Assembly: GCA_036936605.1 (NCBI GenBank)
Contig: JAUPFV010000001.1
Coordinates: 76,775,910 to 76,839,909 of the forward strand
From: Limnanthes douglasii subsp. nivea
Taxonomy: Eukaryota; Streptophyta; Magnoliopsida; Brassicales; Limnanthaceae
DNA length: 64,000 bases
Reading direction: 5' to 3'
Shown: positions 36,266-48,040 of the stretch, in pieces
Layout of the letters: the number at the start of each line of letters is the position of its first letter
Numbering within the stretch: position 1 is the stretch's first letter
The notes under the pieces: model-generated
Database searches by the model: none
Told to the model about the DNA's origin: nothing
The model's input: only the letters and a program-made list of their open reading frames with translations
Position numbers and translations under genes: made by a program

Positions 36266-36820
36266 AAGTGTCATCGTCAGCGAAACCTTACGTTTTCTTA
36301 AAAAAATATTTTTGAAAACGAAAAAAAGAGAATAGTGTATACCTTTTCATATGCCTATGCTTGTTTATAGAATATCGCGTTCCATTTTTATTTCAGTCAT
36401 GATTTTTTATTTTTTATAAAATTAAAAAGAAATGAAAAATTTTATTTTATGGTTTATTGATTTTAGCCTGTCATAAAAAAAATGTTAGATTTTAATAGGT
36501 GTTTTGTGTTATACAATTTAATGAAATATGACATCACATGGATAAATATAAATATAAGAAATTCAAAAGTTTTTTTTACTATGGCTGAATTTATAAATGT
36601 TGGGAAAAAAAAAACTACCACATATTGACTGTTTTAAAAAAACAATTCGCTATTCGTTTGGAAAAACCAAACTATAATTTATAACTTATAATTATCAACT
36701 ATTCATATCATTGAAAATCAAGCTGATTCAGACACTATAGATAAAAGATTCATTCTATACATACTTCAGTAACTTAAGACCACAACACCAAAAACAATAA
36801 ATAAGGGCAAATCGACCAAA
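36266..36820. other. AT-rich spacer including the thymidine kinase 3' flank
   Basis: No gene is seen. The part next to 36821 should contain the 3' UTR of the minus-strand thymidine kinase gene. AT-rich runs on the minus strand could serve as polyadenylation signals but none is distinctive. Confidence 0.45.
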
Positions 36821-38142
36821 TCAAGCTGAAATCGCCTCAATGCCTGATGAATTCGACTGAGCAACTTTACTAGTATAAAGGATGCTTCTTGTAAATTCAA
36901 CACCTTGTCCAGGACCATTAACGTAGTGGCTTCGGCAAACGGGCATATAGAGATCAGCACCTCCAATGAGCTCAGTTTCAGTGTCCTCTGTCTTCCTCAG
37001 AGTAAAGAAAGCTTTTTTGCCACAGAGTTCACATCGCGCACTTAATTTGGTAATGGAATCGGCAAGAGGTATTATGTCAAGAACCGACCCAAAGCTTTTT
37101 CTGCAGAGTAATGCACCAACAAAGACAAGTTGCTTAAGAATTCATCGCTAAAATCTACAAAACCATGTAAACTACATGTCTAGTTTTTTAAGTACCTCAA
37201 GTAATCACCATCTAATCCTGCAATAACTATGGTTTTCCCATCCTGATCAGCGGCTTCAACGCAGAAGTCGTAAAGATCCTTGAAGAACTGAGCTTCGTCA
37301 ATACCGATGACATCCAACTGCCAATATACATGAAAATTCTTTTAAAAGACTAGATCTTTTCAGCCTACAATATCGTATTCATATATCCAAATAGCAGAAC
37401 CCAACAATTCGCGGGTTAACATCAGAAATTCCATTATTTTTAATTACACACAATCAGATTTCAAATGTTTGACAGCAGCATAGTATTAGTGCAAGTAAAT
37501 CTAAATACTTTCCTATATCAATTATTCAATGATCAATCCCATAATAATATTTTGATCCCTCTTCAAAACAAACCCCATTTCAACTTGAACAATTAGAAAA
37601 GCAACTGATACACACTACAAAAGAACTCAACCCATCTTCAAGAAATATATATATATATATATATATTCATCAACTCAACAATATATATACTTTTTGCAGG
37701 TCTTAAAAGAATCTACCTGAGCATAAGCTTCCTCGCCCAACTTTTGTCGAAAAGACATAAGATCTGGCAAAGCCCAACACGGAAACTTAACACCATCGTG
37801 ACTCACAACTGAATCTTTCGCGTACCTTGTATCTTTGCTTGATTTAATCATGGCAATATTCCTAGATGATAAACAAAAGAAACAATCCCAAAGATGAACA
37901 AACAGTTTAGATACCTACGCCCAGAATCGAAACGGAATTGAACTTATTAACATTATTGCCCACCTGCCATTGTCGATCTCCAATTTGATCCGACGGAGGA
38001 GAGCCGTAGTCTTCCCGGCGAACATCGGGCCGACAATTACATGAACCTCACCGGAAACCTGATGGACTAACCCGACGCGATCGCTGTTTCTTCGACCGCC
38101 GTTGATCGATTGTGCTGAAACCGAGGAATTGAGCGACGCCAT
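36821..38142 (-). CDS. TK1: Thymidine kinase (TK1 type), four exons, complete
   Basis: Transfers phosphate from ATP to thymidine (and deoxyuridine) to make dTMP in the salvage pathway. Exons on the minus strand: 38142-37964, 37861-37717, 37317-37196 and 37100-36821. All introns have GT/AG ends and the coding sum is 726 bp, giving 241 residues with stop TGA, which fits the plant TK1 length. Motifs: P-loop [16 protein letters not shown] (about residues 40-55), [12 protein letters not shown] with the catalytic Glu region, [12 protein letters not shown], the zinc ligands CELCG and CRSHY, and [14 protein letters not shown] in the lasso/lid. The first 30 residues are Ser-rich and variable. A short 5' leader could encode a targeting extension, but cytosolic and organellar forms cannot be told apart here. 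The frame is unbroken, in strong contrast to the neighbouring transposons. Confidence 0.95.
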
Positions 38143-38640
38143 GGGTATTGATTCGCAGATTCACAATCGGAGACGAATAGAGTTTGAATTGAAACTTTGA
38201 AAAGGGGGTTGAGAGTATGTAGTGAGAGATGGATTGCATCTTTGGATATATGTACAGAATTGGGTTAGGAAATGTGCGCGAGAAGTTATTGGACCAAATT
38301 TTGGAAGTTTTGGAGGGAAAATGAGTCTAGGGTTTTCGTGGAGGCTAAAATTTTAGGAGGAAGCTTTCTTTGAAAAATTTACTCATTAATAGCCCAAATC
38401 TTCTGCTGAAACCTTAAAGATTTTCTATTAATACTACAAGAGAAATTAATTGTGTTATCTTTCTAACCTTAAATAAAAAGGTATCTGAAAACATTATCGA
38501 CCTTTTAACCGAATAATATTAAGTCAAGTATTTTTTGAATTTTTGTGTATTTGCAAAATAATATGTATATTGATTGAAACAAGCTTCGCTCGCTTTATGA
38601 AAAACATCACATTATTACGATTTTTATGGGATATCAAAAG
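38143..38640 (-). promoter_or_regulatory. Thymidine kinase upstream region
   Basis: About 500 bp between the kinase ATG and the LINE 5' end, on the opposite strand from the LINE. Near 38325-38335 the sequence TAGGGTTTTCG gives a telo-box-like AAACCCTA on the minus strand, frequent in promoters of DNA-synthesis genes. A TTTCCCTCC patch (reverse of GGAGGGAAA, 38313-38321) is nearby. A TATA box was not decided. Regulation is inferred. Confidence 0.4.
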
Positions 38641-38697
38641 CTTCAGGAATCTCATTTTCAGTTCATCTTCTCTGATGAACTAACCGTTAGCTAATCA

Positions 38698-38829
38698 AGA
38701 GTACTCTGTTTTTGCAAAATCAAGACTGTTCTTCAATATTGATAGATTCGATTCTATCTTCTAAAGTATTCTTCATCTTAAAGTTCAAATAAACAGAGTA
38801 CTCTGTTTTTGCAAAATCAAGACTGTTCT
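38698..38829 (+). repeat. 35-bp direct repeat in the LINE 5' UTR
   Basis: AGAGTACTCTGTTTTTGCAA followed by AATCAAGACTGTTCT occurs exactly at 38698-38732 and 38795-38829, 97 bases apart and just before the ORF1 ATG. Plant and mammalian L1 elements often carry promoter-bearing repeats in the 5' UTR; promoter activity here is inferred. Confidence 0.8.
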
Positions 38830-38840
38830 CTTCTGATTTG

Positions 38841-40229
38841 ATGGAACATTCAACCAACAATTACCGAGAGAAAGATAGGAAATCTACTTCCTATGTAGAA
38901 ATTGTAAAGAAAAATTTGATAATGGAGGAAAAACATAAATTCAATCCAGAATTTAAGGAAGTCAAATCTGATCATTTGTCCATACAGTTTGAGAAAGGTA
39001 TTCTTGAAAAACTTAAAGCCAAATCTAAATATTCTTTAGTTGGCAATTTTTCACACGGGCTTCCTAAGAGAAACATCTTGATCCAGTTCCTAGAGTCTTT
39101 CAAGTTCAAAGAACCATTTAGATACAAAATTTGGGATTCCAGACACATAATTCTGGAATTTGATGCAAAACAAGATTATGCAAAGATGTTTCAAAGAGTT
39201 GTATGGACTATATGAACTGCTGTAATTAGGCTTTTAAAATGGTCTGGGGACTTCTCAAAAGAAAACGTTGTAGCACCGGTTTGGATAAAGTTGGAGATGC
39301 CGAAAGCATTGTATGATGATAGTGTGGTCAGATCGATTGCATATATGATAGGAGAGACGCTAGTGGTGAAAATTCCTAAAGAAAATAGACTTTTTTCATC
39401 ATGTACAGCACTTGTGGAGATCGATGTTACTTCTAAACTTCACTCAGATGTTTGGATTGGCTTCGGTGATAACTTTGGATACTGGGTTAAAATAACGTAC
39501 ACAAATCTTCCGTTATATTGCAATCAATATTTTTATCTTGGTCACAGTAATGATGAATGCAAGAAAGGGAGTAAAGATCAAGAAGTTGAAGAGGTTGTTA
39601 AGAATAAAAAGGTTAAATCAATTATAACTAAACAATCGTTAAATAAAGATAAAGGAAAGATTCAAGTTGCAGAAATAGAGGGATTCAAAACCCATGACCA
39701 AGGAGAAATAATTGAAGTTATTCAAACATTAGCCTTGGGAATGATAGATAATAATGGCTATGTAAACATTGTGTCTGAAGATGATAATTCTCCCAAGGAA
39801 AGCTTGAGAAGCCTTCAGCACTCTCCTACTAAGAAGTGGATAACAAGTTCTCCAGAATTCTTTAGAGAAAGAAGCCAGGAAGAGCAGAATATTCTAGAGC
39901 AAGGGAATAATAAAAAGCAAATGATAAGTGAGCCAATGGTGTCAGATGGAGAAAATATAGGTCAAATGGATCAACTCAATGTTAGACATCAAAAGGAAAT
40001 GCAAAAGCAAAGTGAAGAAATGATGAATGATGAAGAAGATAATGAGCAAAGGGACAACTCCAATGTTCAGAATAAGAATGATGAAAAAGGAGAATCAAGC
40101 TTTAAAGAGATATTTGATAAAAAGATAAAAATAGCTAAAGGCAAGACTAAAACAAGGAGCAAGATCATAAAAGCATTGCAGTTCAATGGATCAAGTAAAT
40201 CAAAATCCTCTAACTCTCTTAATGATTAG
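38841..40229 (+). pseudogene. LINE ORF1 (DUF4283, zinc knuckle), one in-frame stop
   Basis: Nucleic-acid-binding chaperone-like protein of plant L1 elements. The frame starts MEHSTNNYREKDRKSTSYVE and runs to a stop at 40227-40229. A single TGA at 39213 breaks it; beyond it the same frame continues without another stop. DUF4283 is seen in SLVGNFSHGLPKRNILIQFL and YKIWDSRHIILEFD, then APVWIKLEMPKALYDDSVVR. The zinc knuckle (about 39520-39560) reads CNQYFYLGHSNDEC: the second Cys of CX2CX4HX4C is Tyr, so it is damaged. The C-terminal half is charged, with Lys/Glu/Asn-rich low complexity. The frame overlaps ORF2 by eight bases. Confidence 0.85.
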
Positions 40230-43200
40230 TATTATAAACTGGAACATTCGTGGCATTAAAGATAAAGCATCTATTCGCAGGCTCATATTTCTTACTACGA
40301 AAAATAAAGCTAAAATAATTGATATTCAAGAACCTTTTGTGAATGCTAATGATATTGGTAGTATTGCTGCTAAACTTGGCTTTGAAAACTTTGCTTCTAA
40401 TATCACTAATAAAATATGGATCTTTTGGCATTATGATATTTCTGTAACCAATCTAAATGATATTAACCAATGTTTAAATCTAAAAGCCAGTCTAGTCAAT
40501 GATAATCAGTATGTTATGATTTCTGTTGTTTATGCTAAGTGCCAAAGAATTAATAGAATTGAGCTTTGGAACTTTCTCAAAAGCATTGCTAATACTGATT
40601 TATGTTGGTTGATTTGTGGAGACTTTAATGTTGTTTGCTCTATTGAAGATCAAATTGGTTGTAGTACTTTCTGCATGAATAGCACTAATGATTTCAATGA
40701 CATGATTACTTGGTGTAATGTTGATGATGCTGGTTATATTGGCTCGAAGTTTACATGGTCTAATGGTTCCAAATGGAAGAGATTAGATCGTGTCTTCACC
40801 TATACTAACTGGGCTAATAAATTTAACAATACTAAGGTATACGATCTAGCTAGAACTGGTTCTGACCATATGCCTATGATTATATCCTTTTCTAATAATT
40901 CTACGAGAGGCAAATCTAGTTTCAAGTTTCAGGAAATGTGGATCATAAAGGAAACATTTCTTCATTTTGTTGAAGAAAACTGGAATCGTGACTTGGTTGG
41001 AGATCCTTTGTTCATTCTTTGGAATAAGCTCAAAAGACTGAAGAAAGGCTTAAAATATGGAATTAAGATATTGTTGGCAATATCTTTAGTAAAGTTCAAA
41101 GCTTAGAGGATGAGGTTTTACACAAAGAGCTTAATCACCAAAATCTTCAAACTATTGACTCTAAATGTGGGCTTGTCAAAGCTAATGCATTGTTAACCAA
41201 AGCTCATAGAATGGAAGAGATGTATTGGAAGCAGCAATGCTACTACAATTGGATGATTGACGGTGATAAAAATACCAGATTCTATCGCAGGTTTGTTCAA
41301 AATAAGAGAAGAAGAAACAGTATAAAGGGTATAAAGAGTGGAGAGGTATGGATCTTTAACTCTAAGGATATTGGTTTATCTGTTATTGATTTCTTTCAAC
41401 ATGCTCTTGCTGATTACCCTTGTGTTAATAATAATGAGGAAGAAATGAATATGAATGATGATTTGTTCAATAACATACCTAGCTTGGTTACTTCCGAAGA
41501 TAACAGAATGTTTCTTAAAGCCCCTGATGAAAATGAGACATGAATCCTTCTAGTGCCCCAGGTATGGATGGTTACACTTAAAGTTTCTGTAAACATTGTT
41601 GGCATATCATTAAAGCTGATATGATTAATGTTATGAATGACTTCTTAAATGGAAAGAATATCCCTAGAGGTATATTTTCTACTGGTATTTGCTTAATACC
41701 TAAGCTTACTAATCCTACTTGTTGGAAAGACTATAGGCCGATCAGTTTATGTTCCTTGTTAAATAGAATCATGTCTAAAATAATAGCGAATAGGCTGGCT
41801 TTGATCTTACCTAGCATCATTTCTCCTAGTTAAGGTGGTTTTGTTCCTGGTAAGAATATTCATGAAAACATTTTAATTTGCAATGAGCTAATTTGTGATT
41901 TGAATAGAAAGGTTAAGGATAACAATATTTTGATTCAGCTTGACATGTCAAAAGCCTTTGACAAGTTAACTCATTGCTTCATATTCAAGGTTTTGGAGAA
42001 GTTTGGCTTCTCTTCTAGGTTTATTTGTCTTATTAAGAAAATGATCAATTCTGTTAATGTTTATATGCTTGTTAATGGTGAAGTTTTTGGCTTCTTTAAA
42101 ACTACCAAAGGTCTGCGTCAAGGTGACCATATATCTCCTTATCTTTTCATTATTGCTGAGGAATTGTTCATTAGAGGTATCAATTCTCTTATTCATAATA
42201 ATAGAGGTATGTAATATAGATGTACAAGCAATATTAGTATAAACAGTCTTGCGTTTGCTGATGATATCTTATTATTTTCTAAATGCAAATAGAGTACTAT
42301 TGATAAGTTGTGTAAATTTCTTGACAAATACCAAACTCTTTCGGGCCAGGTTGTTAACAAAGAAAAGACTAAGGTCTTATTGGCTAAGGGTATAAATGCT
42401 AACAAGATTGATATTATTTTGAATCATTCTGGATTTTCTTCTAGCTATTTGCATACAGATTATCTTGGAGTCACAATCAATACAAATAATAGAATCAACA
42501 ACTATAATAAATTAGTCTGCAAGGTCAGCAACAAGATCAATGAGTGGAATGTTTCATGTCTTTCATTTGCTAGAAGACTTACATTAGTCAAGTCAGTTTT
42601 GTTAAACATTATTCTTTATTGGATGCAGACTAATGTTCTTCCTAAAGGTATTATTTCCAAACTTGAAATCATATTGAATAGATTCATTTGGGGCTCTAAT
42701 CAAACTGATAAGAAAGTGTATTGGTTTAAGTGGAACAAATTATGCAGAACTTATAGTGAAGGTGGTCTTAATGTTAGGAATATGGATGATATTCAAACTG
42801 CTACATCTTTCAATTTATGGGCTGCTTTTAGGAAGAATAATACATTATGGTCTAACATTATGCACAATATCTACTGTCCAAATCATCATCCTTTACAAAT
42901 TAGTCCTTTTAAATCTGGCTCTTTGGTTTGGAAAAGAATGATTAATGTTAGAGATCGTGTTGAAAGCTATATCAAGTGGATAATAGGTAAAGTTCATGTT
43001 GATTTTTGGTTAGATAATTGGACTGATTCTGAGCCCATTCTAACTCTTAATATCAACGATAATAACTTATGGTTTACTACTGAAAAGGTTAAGAAATACT
43101 GGTCTAATAACTCTTGGGATTTAACCTTAGTATATAACATTATTAGTCTTAATATTATTGCCTGCATTAATCGTTTATCTGTTGATGATAATAAATCCGA

Positions 43201-46035
43201 CTTAATGATTTTGAGCTTAGCTAAGAATGGAAATTATAACTTCAAAGATACTTGGGAGGGTACTAAATGTCAGTTTTGTGACAGCTGTGAGTCTATAAGT
43301 CATCTCTTTATAACATGTAAGTTTGCTTGGTCGATTTGGATCCATTATGCTGTTATCTTTAGAATATACATGTCTAAATAGATAAACATTAAGCATATTA
43401 CCAGATTATGGCAAGGGCCAAAGACTTCAAAAACTCAGGTCAGAAGCATTCTTCCTTCTCTAATCTTGCATAATATATGGAAAGCTAGAAACTTACTTAG
43501 CTAATAGGCTGACTTTGATCTTACCTAGCATCATTTCTCCTAGTTAAGGTGGTTTTGTTCCTGGTAAGAATATTCATGAAAACATTTTAATTTGCAATGA
43601 GCTAATTTGTGATTTGAATAGAAAGGTTAAGGATAACAATATTTTGATTCAGCTTGACATGTCAAAAGCCTTTGACAAGTTAACTCATTGCTTCATATTC
43701 AAGGTTTTGGAGAAGTTTAGCTTCTCTTCTAGGTTTATTTGTCTTATTAAGAAAATGATCAATTCTGTTAATGTTTATATGCTTGTTAATGGTGAAGTTT
43801 TTGGCTTCTTTAAAACTACCAAAGGTCTGCGTCAAGGTGACCATATATCTCCTTATCTTTTCATTATTGCTGAGGAATTGTTCATTAGAGGTATCAATTC
43901 TCTTATTCATAATAATAGAGGTATGGAATATAGATGTGCAAGCAATATTAGTATAAACAGTCTTGCGTTTGCTGATGATATCTTATTATTTTCTAAATGC
44001 AAAGAGAGTACTATTGATAAGTTGTGTAAATTTCTTGACAAATACCAAACTCTTTCAGGCCAGGTTGTTAACAAAGAAAAGACTAAGGTCTTATTGACTA
44101 AGGGTATAAATGCTAACAAGATTGATATTATTTTGAATCATTCTGGATTTTCTTCTAGCTATTTGCCTGCAGATTATCTTAGAGTCACAATCAATACAAA
44201 TAATAAATCAACAACTACAATAAATTAGTCTGCAAGGTCAGCAACAAGATCAATGAGTGGAATGTTTCATGTCTTTCATTTGCTGGAAGACTTACATTAG
44301 TCAAGTCAGTTTTGTTAAACATTATTCTTTATTGGATGCAGACTAATGTTCTTCCTAAAGGTATTATTTCCAAACTTGAAATCATATTGAATAGATTCAT
44401 TTGGGGCTCTAATCAAACTGATCATAAAGTGCATTGGTTTAAGTGGAACAAATTATGCAGAACTTATAGTGAAGGTGGTCTTAATGTTAGGAATATGGAT
44501 GATATTCAAACTGCTACATCTTTTAATTTATGGGCTGCTTTTAGGAAGAATAATGCATTCTGGTCTAATATTATGCACAATATCTACTGTCCAAATCATC
44601 ATCCTTTGCAAATTAGTCCTTTTAAATCTGGCTCTTTGGTTTGGAAAAGAATGATTAATGTTAGAGATCGTGCTGAAAGCTATATCAAGTGGATAATAGG
44701 TAAAGTTCATGTTGATTTTTGGTTAGATAATTGGACTGATTCTGAGCCCATTCTAACTCTTAATAGCAACGATAATAACTTATGGTTTACTACTGAAAAG
44801 GTTAGGAAATACTGGTCTAATAACTCTTGGGATTTAACCTTAGTATATAACATTATTAGTCTTAATACTATTTCCTGCATTAATCGTTTATCTGTTGATG
44901 ATAATAAATCCGACTTAATGATTTTGAGCTTAGCTAAGAATGGAAATTATAACTTCAAAGATACTTGGGAGGGTACTAAAGCTAGATATAATATTGATTA
45001 TGTCTTTCAAAAGATTTGGAACATCTTAACTCCTATTAAAATCTCTTTCATGCATTGGAAGATTCTTAATAATTACATTGTTGTTGATTATGTTGTTCAA
45101 AAAAGAGGTATTGTTCTTGCTTCTAAATGTCAGTTTTGTGACAGCTGTGAGTCTATAAGTCATCTATTTATAACATGTAAGTTTGCTTGGTCGATTTGGA
45201 TCCATTATGTTGTTATCTTTAGAATATACATGTCTAAATAGATAAACATTAAGCATATTACCAGATTATGGCAAGGGCCAAAGACTTCAAAAACTCAGGT
45301 CAGAAGCATTCTTTCTTCTCTAATCTTGCATAATATATGGAAAGCTAGAAACTTACTTAAGAACAAGGGTATACAAACTTCCATTAGTTCTATAAATAAC
45401 CAAATCAACTCTAGCATTCATACTCTTGATATGGAAAAAGTTTTAAACAGAGCTCGTTGGTCTATCTGTCCTAAAGCTGCTATTAGTCTAGGTTGTAGTA
45501 ACCAGTTGAAAGCTGCTAATAGGCCTTCTTATGTCAAATGGATTCCGCCACCTTCTGGTAGGCTAAAAATGAATACTGATGCTTCATGCCTAAGTAATGG
45601 TGAAGCTAGTGGATCCGTCATAATTAGAGATAGTTATGGTAACCTGATTAAAGGCCAAAGCTTTCTATATGGTAAGTCTACTCCATTATATGCTGAGATT
45701 CGTGCTCTCCTGGATGGTTTACTTATATGCAAAGTTAATAGCTGGAATTTGGTAGATACTGAATCTGATTCGTTAACTACTATTAATTAGATAAACAACA
45801 AAAATAGTAATGTTTACTGGTATATAAGACCAACTATTGACTGCATTCTTAAGCTTATTCATAACAGTATGTCTATTTCTCATATATTTCGGGAGCAAAA
45901 TCATGCTGCTGATTGGTTAGCTCAGTATACTTTGACAACTAAATCTGTTTACAACATTTTTCCTAGTTCTATTCCTAATGATCTTAAGGCCATTATGGTT
46001 TTGGAAGCTCTTGACCTTGGTTATATAACTAGTTG
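40222..46035 (+). pseudogene. LINE ORF2: endonuclease, reverse transcriptase, RNase H (broken and partly duplicated)
   Basis: ATG at 40222 overlaps the ORF1 stop (ATGATTAG). AP-type endonuclease at 40222-40930: IINWNIRGIKDKASI, VVYAKCQRIN, ICGDFNVV, SDHMPMI. A frameshift near 41060 and a stop with frame change at 41540 follow. RT spans about 41600-42600 (CLIPKLTNPTCWKDYRPISL, IQLDMSKAFDKLTH, GLRQGDHISPYLF, FADDILLFSK). It is repeated at 43503-45360 through a tandem duplication. Only the second copy keeps the complete zf-RVT segment (ARYNIDYVFQKIWN to ASKCQFCDSCES). RNase H is at 45541-46030 (MNTDASCLSNG, LYAEIRALLDGLLICK, ESDSLTTIN, then after a TAG at 45788 HAADWLAQYTL). The last stop is at 46033. 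Confidence 0.87.
41789..45360 (+). repeat. Tandem duplication inside LINE ORF2 (copy 1 41789-43500, copy 2 43503-45360)
   Basis: The block beginning AATAGGCTGGCTTTGATC at 41789 recurs almost identically from 43503 (AATAGGCTGACTTTGATC). Copy 1 ends at 43500 (GAAACTTACTTAG) and copy 2 at 45360 (GAAACTTACTTAA), where unduplicated sequence continues. Copy 2 has a one-base deletion near 44208. Copy 1 lacks about 147 bp near 43266. Both copies carry the stop in CCTAGTTAAGGTGG (normally SPSQGG). Confidence 0.92.
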
Positions 46036-46665
46036 ATTAATTACCTGTTTGATTCTGCCTAAACTTGGCTCTTTACTTTCATGATTTGCGAACTAATACA
46101 TGATATTCTTGCTCTGAGGATAATGATGTTGCTACTTTCATGATCTTGCTCGAAAGCTGATGATGCTTCTGATGGATTCTGCCTAAACATGGTGATAAAG
46201 GAGATTGATGGGCTGGTGCTGAGCTAAGTTGAAGATGTTTCTTCAGAAGTTAAAATACTGTTGTTGAGGTGTAGAATTGCATGTTGTTGTTGTTGAATCT
46301 TATTGAATTCAAAGATCTGAAGTTGATAAATATTGCATCCATTCGTTGTTCCTGATGAAGATTTGGGCATCTTTGAGATAAATCAGCTTGCTAGATTAAT
46401 CAATTCTTTGTCAAAATTCAAGGCTTGATGGTTCGATGGATTTGTTTTCTTGAAGAGTAGCTATTGAAGTCTGAAGGAATCGAGTTGTGAGAAAGCTGAT
46501 GTTGTTTCAAATTGGTTCTTTTGATAGATATTAATTAAGGTTTCCTTCATGTTAATTGCTTGAATTTGGGCTTTAGCGCCTCTGAGTTTTGTAATTTCAA
46601 ATTCCCGCCTTTGTAAACAATTTTTTATTAATAAATATTTCATCTTTAAACCATTTATGGATTTC

Positions 46666-47040
46666 ATTTTATTCGTCTTTCAAAATAAAAATATATATCA
46701 AATTATAGTATTATAACAAAATTTGATCCATAAAAGATATATTTAAAAAAACCAGTTATGAAATTACACGTAAATTGATTGCATATATATAATCTTCAAA
46801 AATATCTGAATATATTATATGAAGATCAAGAGATGGACTTTTACAAGAAAGCCTACCTCGATCTTGATTTCTCGATCAGATCAAACTTAACTTCATCGAC
46901 AAGTAGTCTTCCTCGTCTCGAGGACAGCTCTCTCCTTCGCCTCCAAATCAAAAAACCTAGCTCGATGAAACACATACAACCACCAAAAATTAGCAAATCC
47001 CTACTCAGAAAAATCTCAGACGCTGCACAAGTTCGAGGTT
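46666..47040. other. Non-repetitive stretch with a short unrecognised open frame
   Basis: An open frame beginning at the ATG near 46832 (MDFYKKAYLDLDFSIRSNLT) runs to 47072 on the plus strand. It has no recognisable domain and its last part lies in the left arm of the fold-back at 47041. It may be chance or a leader fragment. Confidence 0.3.
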
Positions 47041-47177
47041 GGCTTTTGGGTGTTTTTTCGATAAGATTCTGAAACCCTAAAACCATATGCTTTATGTTAG
47101 CCTCGATTCAACTCTGTGAAGGAGAGAGCATGTGCTTTTAGGGTTTCAGAATCTTATCGAAGAAACACCCAAAAGCA
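47041..47177. repeat. Long near-perfect fold-back, 50-bp arms
   Basis: Arm 47041-47090 and arm 47128-47177 are inverted copies with 46 of 50 matching positions and a 37-base spacer. The arms include TTTTAGGGTTTCAGAATCTT and its complement. The homology does not extend into the flanks, so it is a local inverted duplication or a small hairpin element. Confidence 0.8.
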
Positions 47178-47199
47178 TCATAATATAAAAATTAGAATC

Positions 47200-48040
47200 A
47201 AGAAATCAGTCTCAAAATCCAAATTTTCAAATACGGAGTTCATCAAAGCCAACAGAAAGCATGCAGATCGAGGGTTTAAGATAATGGAAGTATATGACGT
47301 TACAAATGAAGAAACAAGACTTTTCTTCAACCATTCAGAGGAGTAAATTCCACCACTAAAGAAATCTACCTCAAGGATGGAGAATCCAATTCCACTGATT
47401 ATATCAAACCCAGTTTTCGAATCAAGTCTTCCTGTTAGAGAAAGCAGCTCAAAAAGGAAATCATACGCAGACATGGTAGGGGGATAAAAAAAAGAGTTCA
47501 TACACACCAAGGTCAAACGTGAGGAACACAAGACTATAAATCTGTGTAATTCCAGATTTTAGATAAGTCTTCTTTAACTGCAATTTCTAAAACTACATTA
47601 AATGCCAAGTTTTCACTGGGAGTCCAACTCTTAATGATTTCAAGGCATACATTACATCATTTAGATTCTTAGAATCAGGTAGTATATACAAATGGGATTA
47701 TATGCATTTTTTTATAGAATTAGAACTGCTAGAAAATATTAAAGCTTTCTGGAAAAAACCAATTCGAACAACAGGAAAATTTACATATAGAATACTAAAA
47801 TGGACACCGGATTTTCACCCCCAAAAAGGAGTCTCCGGTGACTCCTTTCTGGATTTGACTGCCTAAAATACCTGAAATACTGTATAACTCGTACTTAATC
47901 ACCCATATTGCTAAGGCAATTGGATTGCCCTTAACAGTATGGGTTCCCCAAAACAACATTGCAAGTTATATTATGTGTAAGGCATGGATCTTAGCTGACA
48001 TCTCTAACCCTCTTCCTCAAATAAATGTCCAGTGACCGTA
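47200..48040 (+). pseudogene. DUF4283 (LINE ORF1-like) pseudogene fragment
   Basis: In changing frames one reads ESSLPVRESSSKRKSYADMV (47420-47480), then near 47640-47760 LNDFKAYI, FLESGSIYKWDYMHFFIE and, at 47790-47990, YRILKWTPDFHPQKESPVTP followed by ILYNSYLITHIAKAIGLPLT. This is the DUF4283 pattern (FKWTPDFxPxxESPxxPVWI, AxxIGxPL) found in plant LINE ORF1 and related gag-like proteins, and comparable to SLVGNFSHG of the ORF1 at 38841. Several stops and frameshifts. No reverse transcriptase follows, so it is an isolated fragment. Confidence 0.68.

Larger units (their letters stand above)
38641..46665 (+). mobile_element. L1-type LINE, nearly full length, with internal duplication
   Basis: 5' UTR with a duplicated 35-bp block, ORF1 (DUF4283/zinc-knuckle type), ORF2 (endonuclease, RT, zf-RVT, RNase H) and a 3' UTR ending near 46660 in ATTAATAAATATTTCATC. 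It is inactive: one stop in ORF1, and several stops and frameshifts plus a tandem duplication of about 1.7 kb in ORF2. The same family, more decayed, is found antisense at 2150-3661 and 14391-15688. The outer limits are approximate because no clear target duplication was found. Confidence 0.88.

Noticed and set aside
41966..43910. Identical minus-strand frames of 76 codons at 41966 and 43680
   Set aside because: Both are shadows of the duplicated RT segment; their identity reflects the duplication, not a gene family.
47178..47531. 117-codon frame on the minus strand
   Set aside because: It is the reverse of the DUF4283 relic; hydrophobic text arises from T-rich complement sequence.
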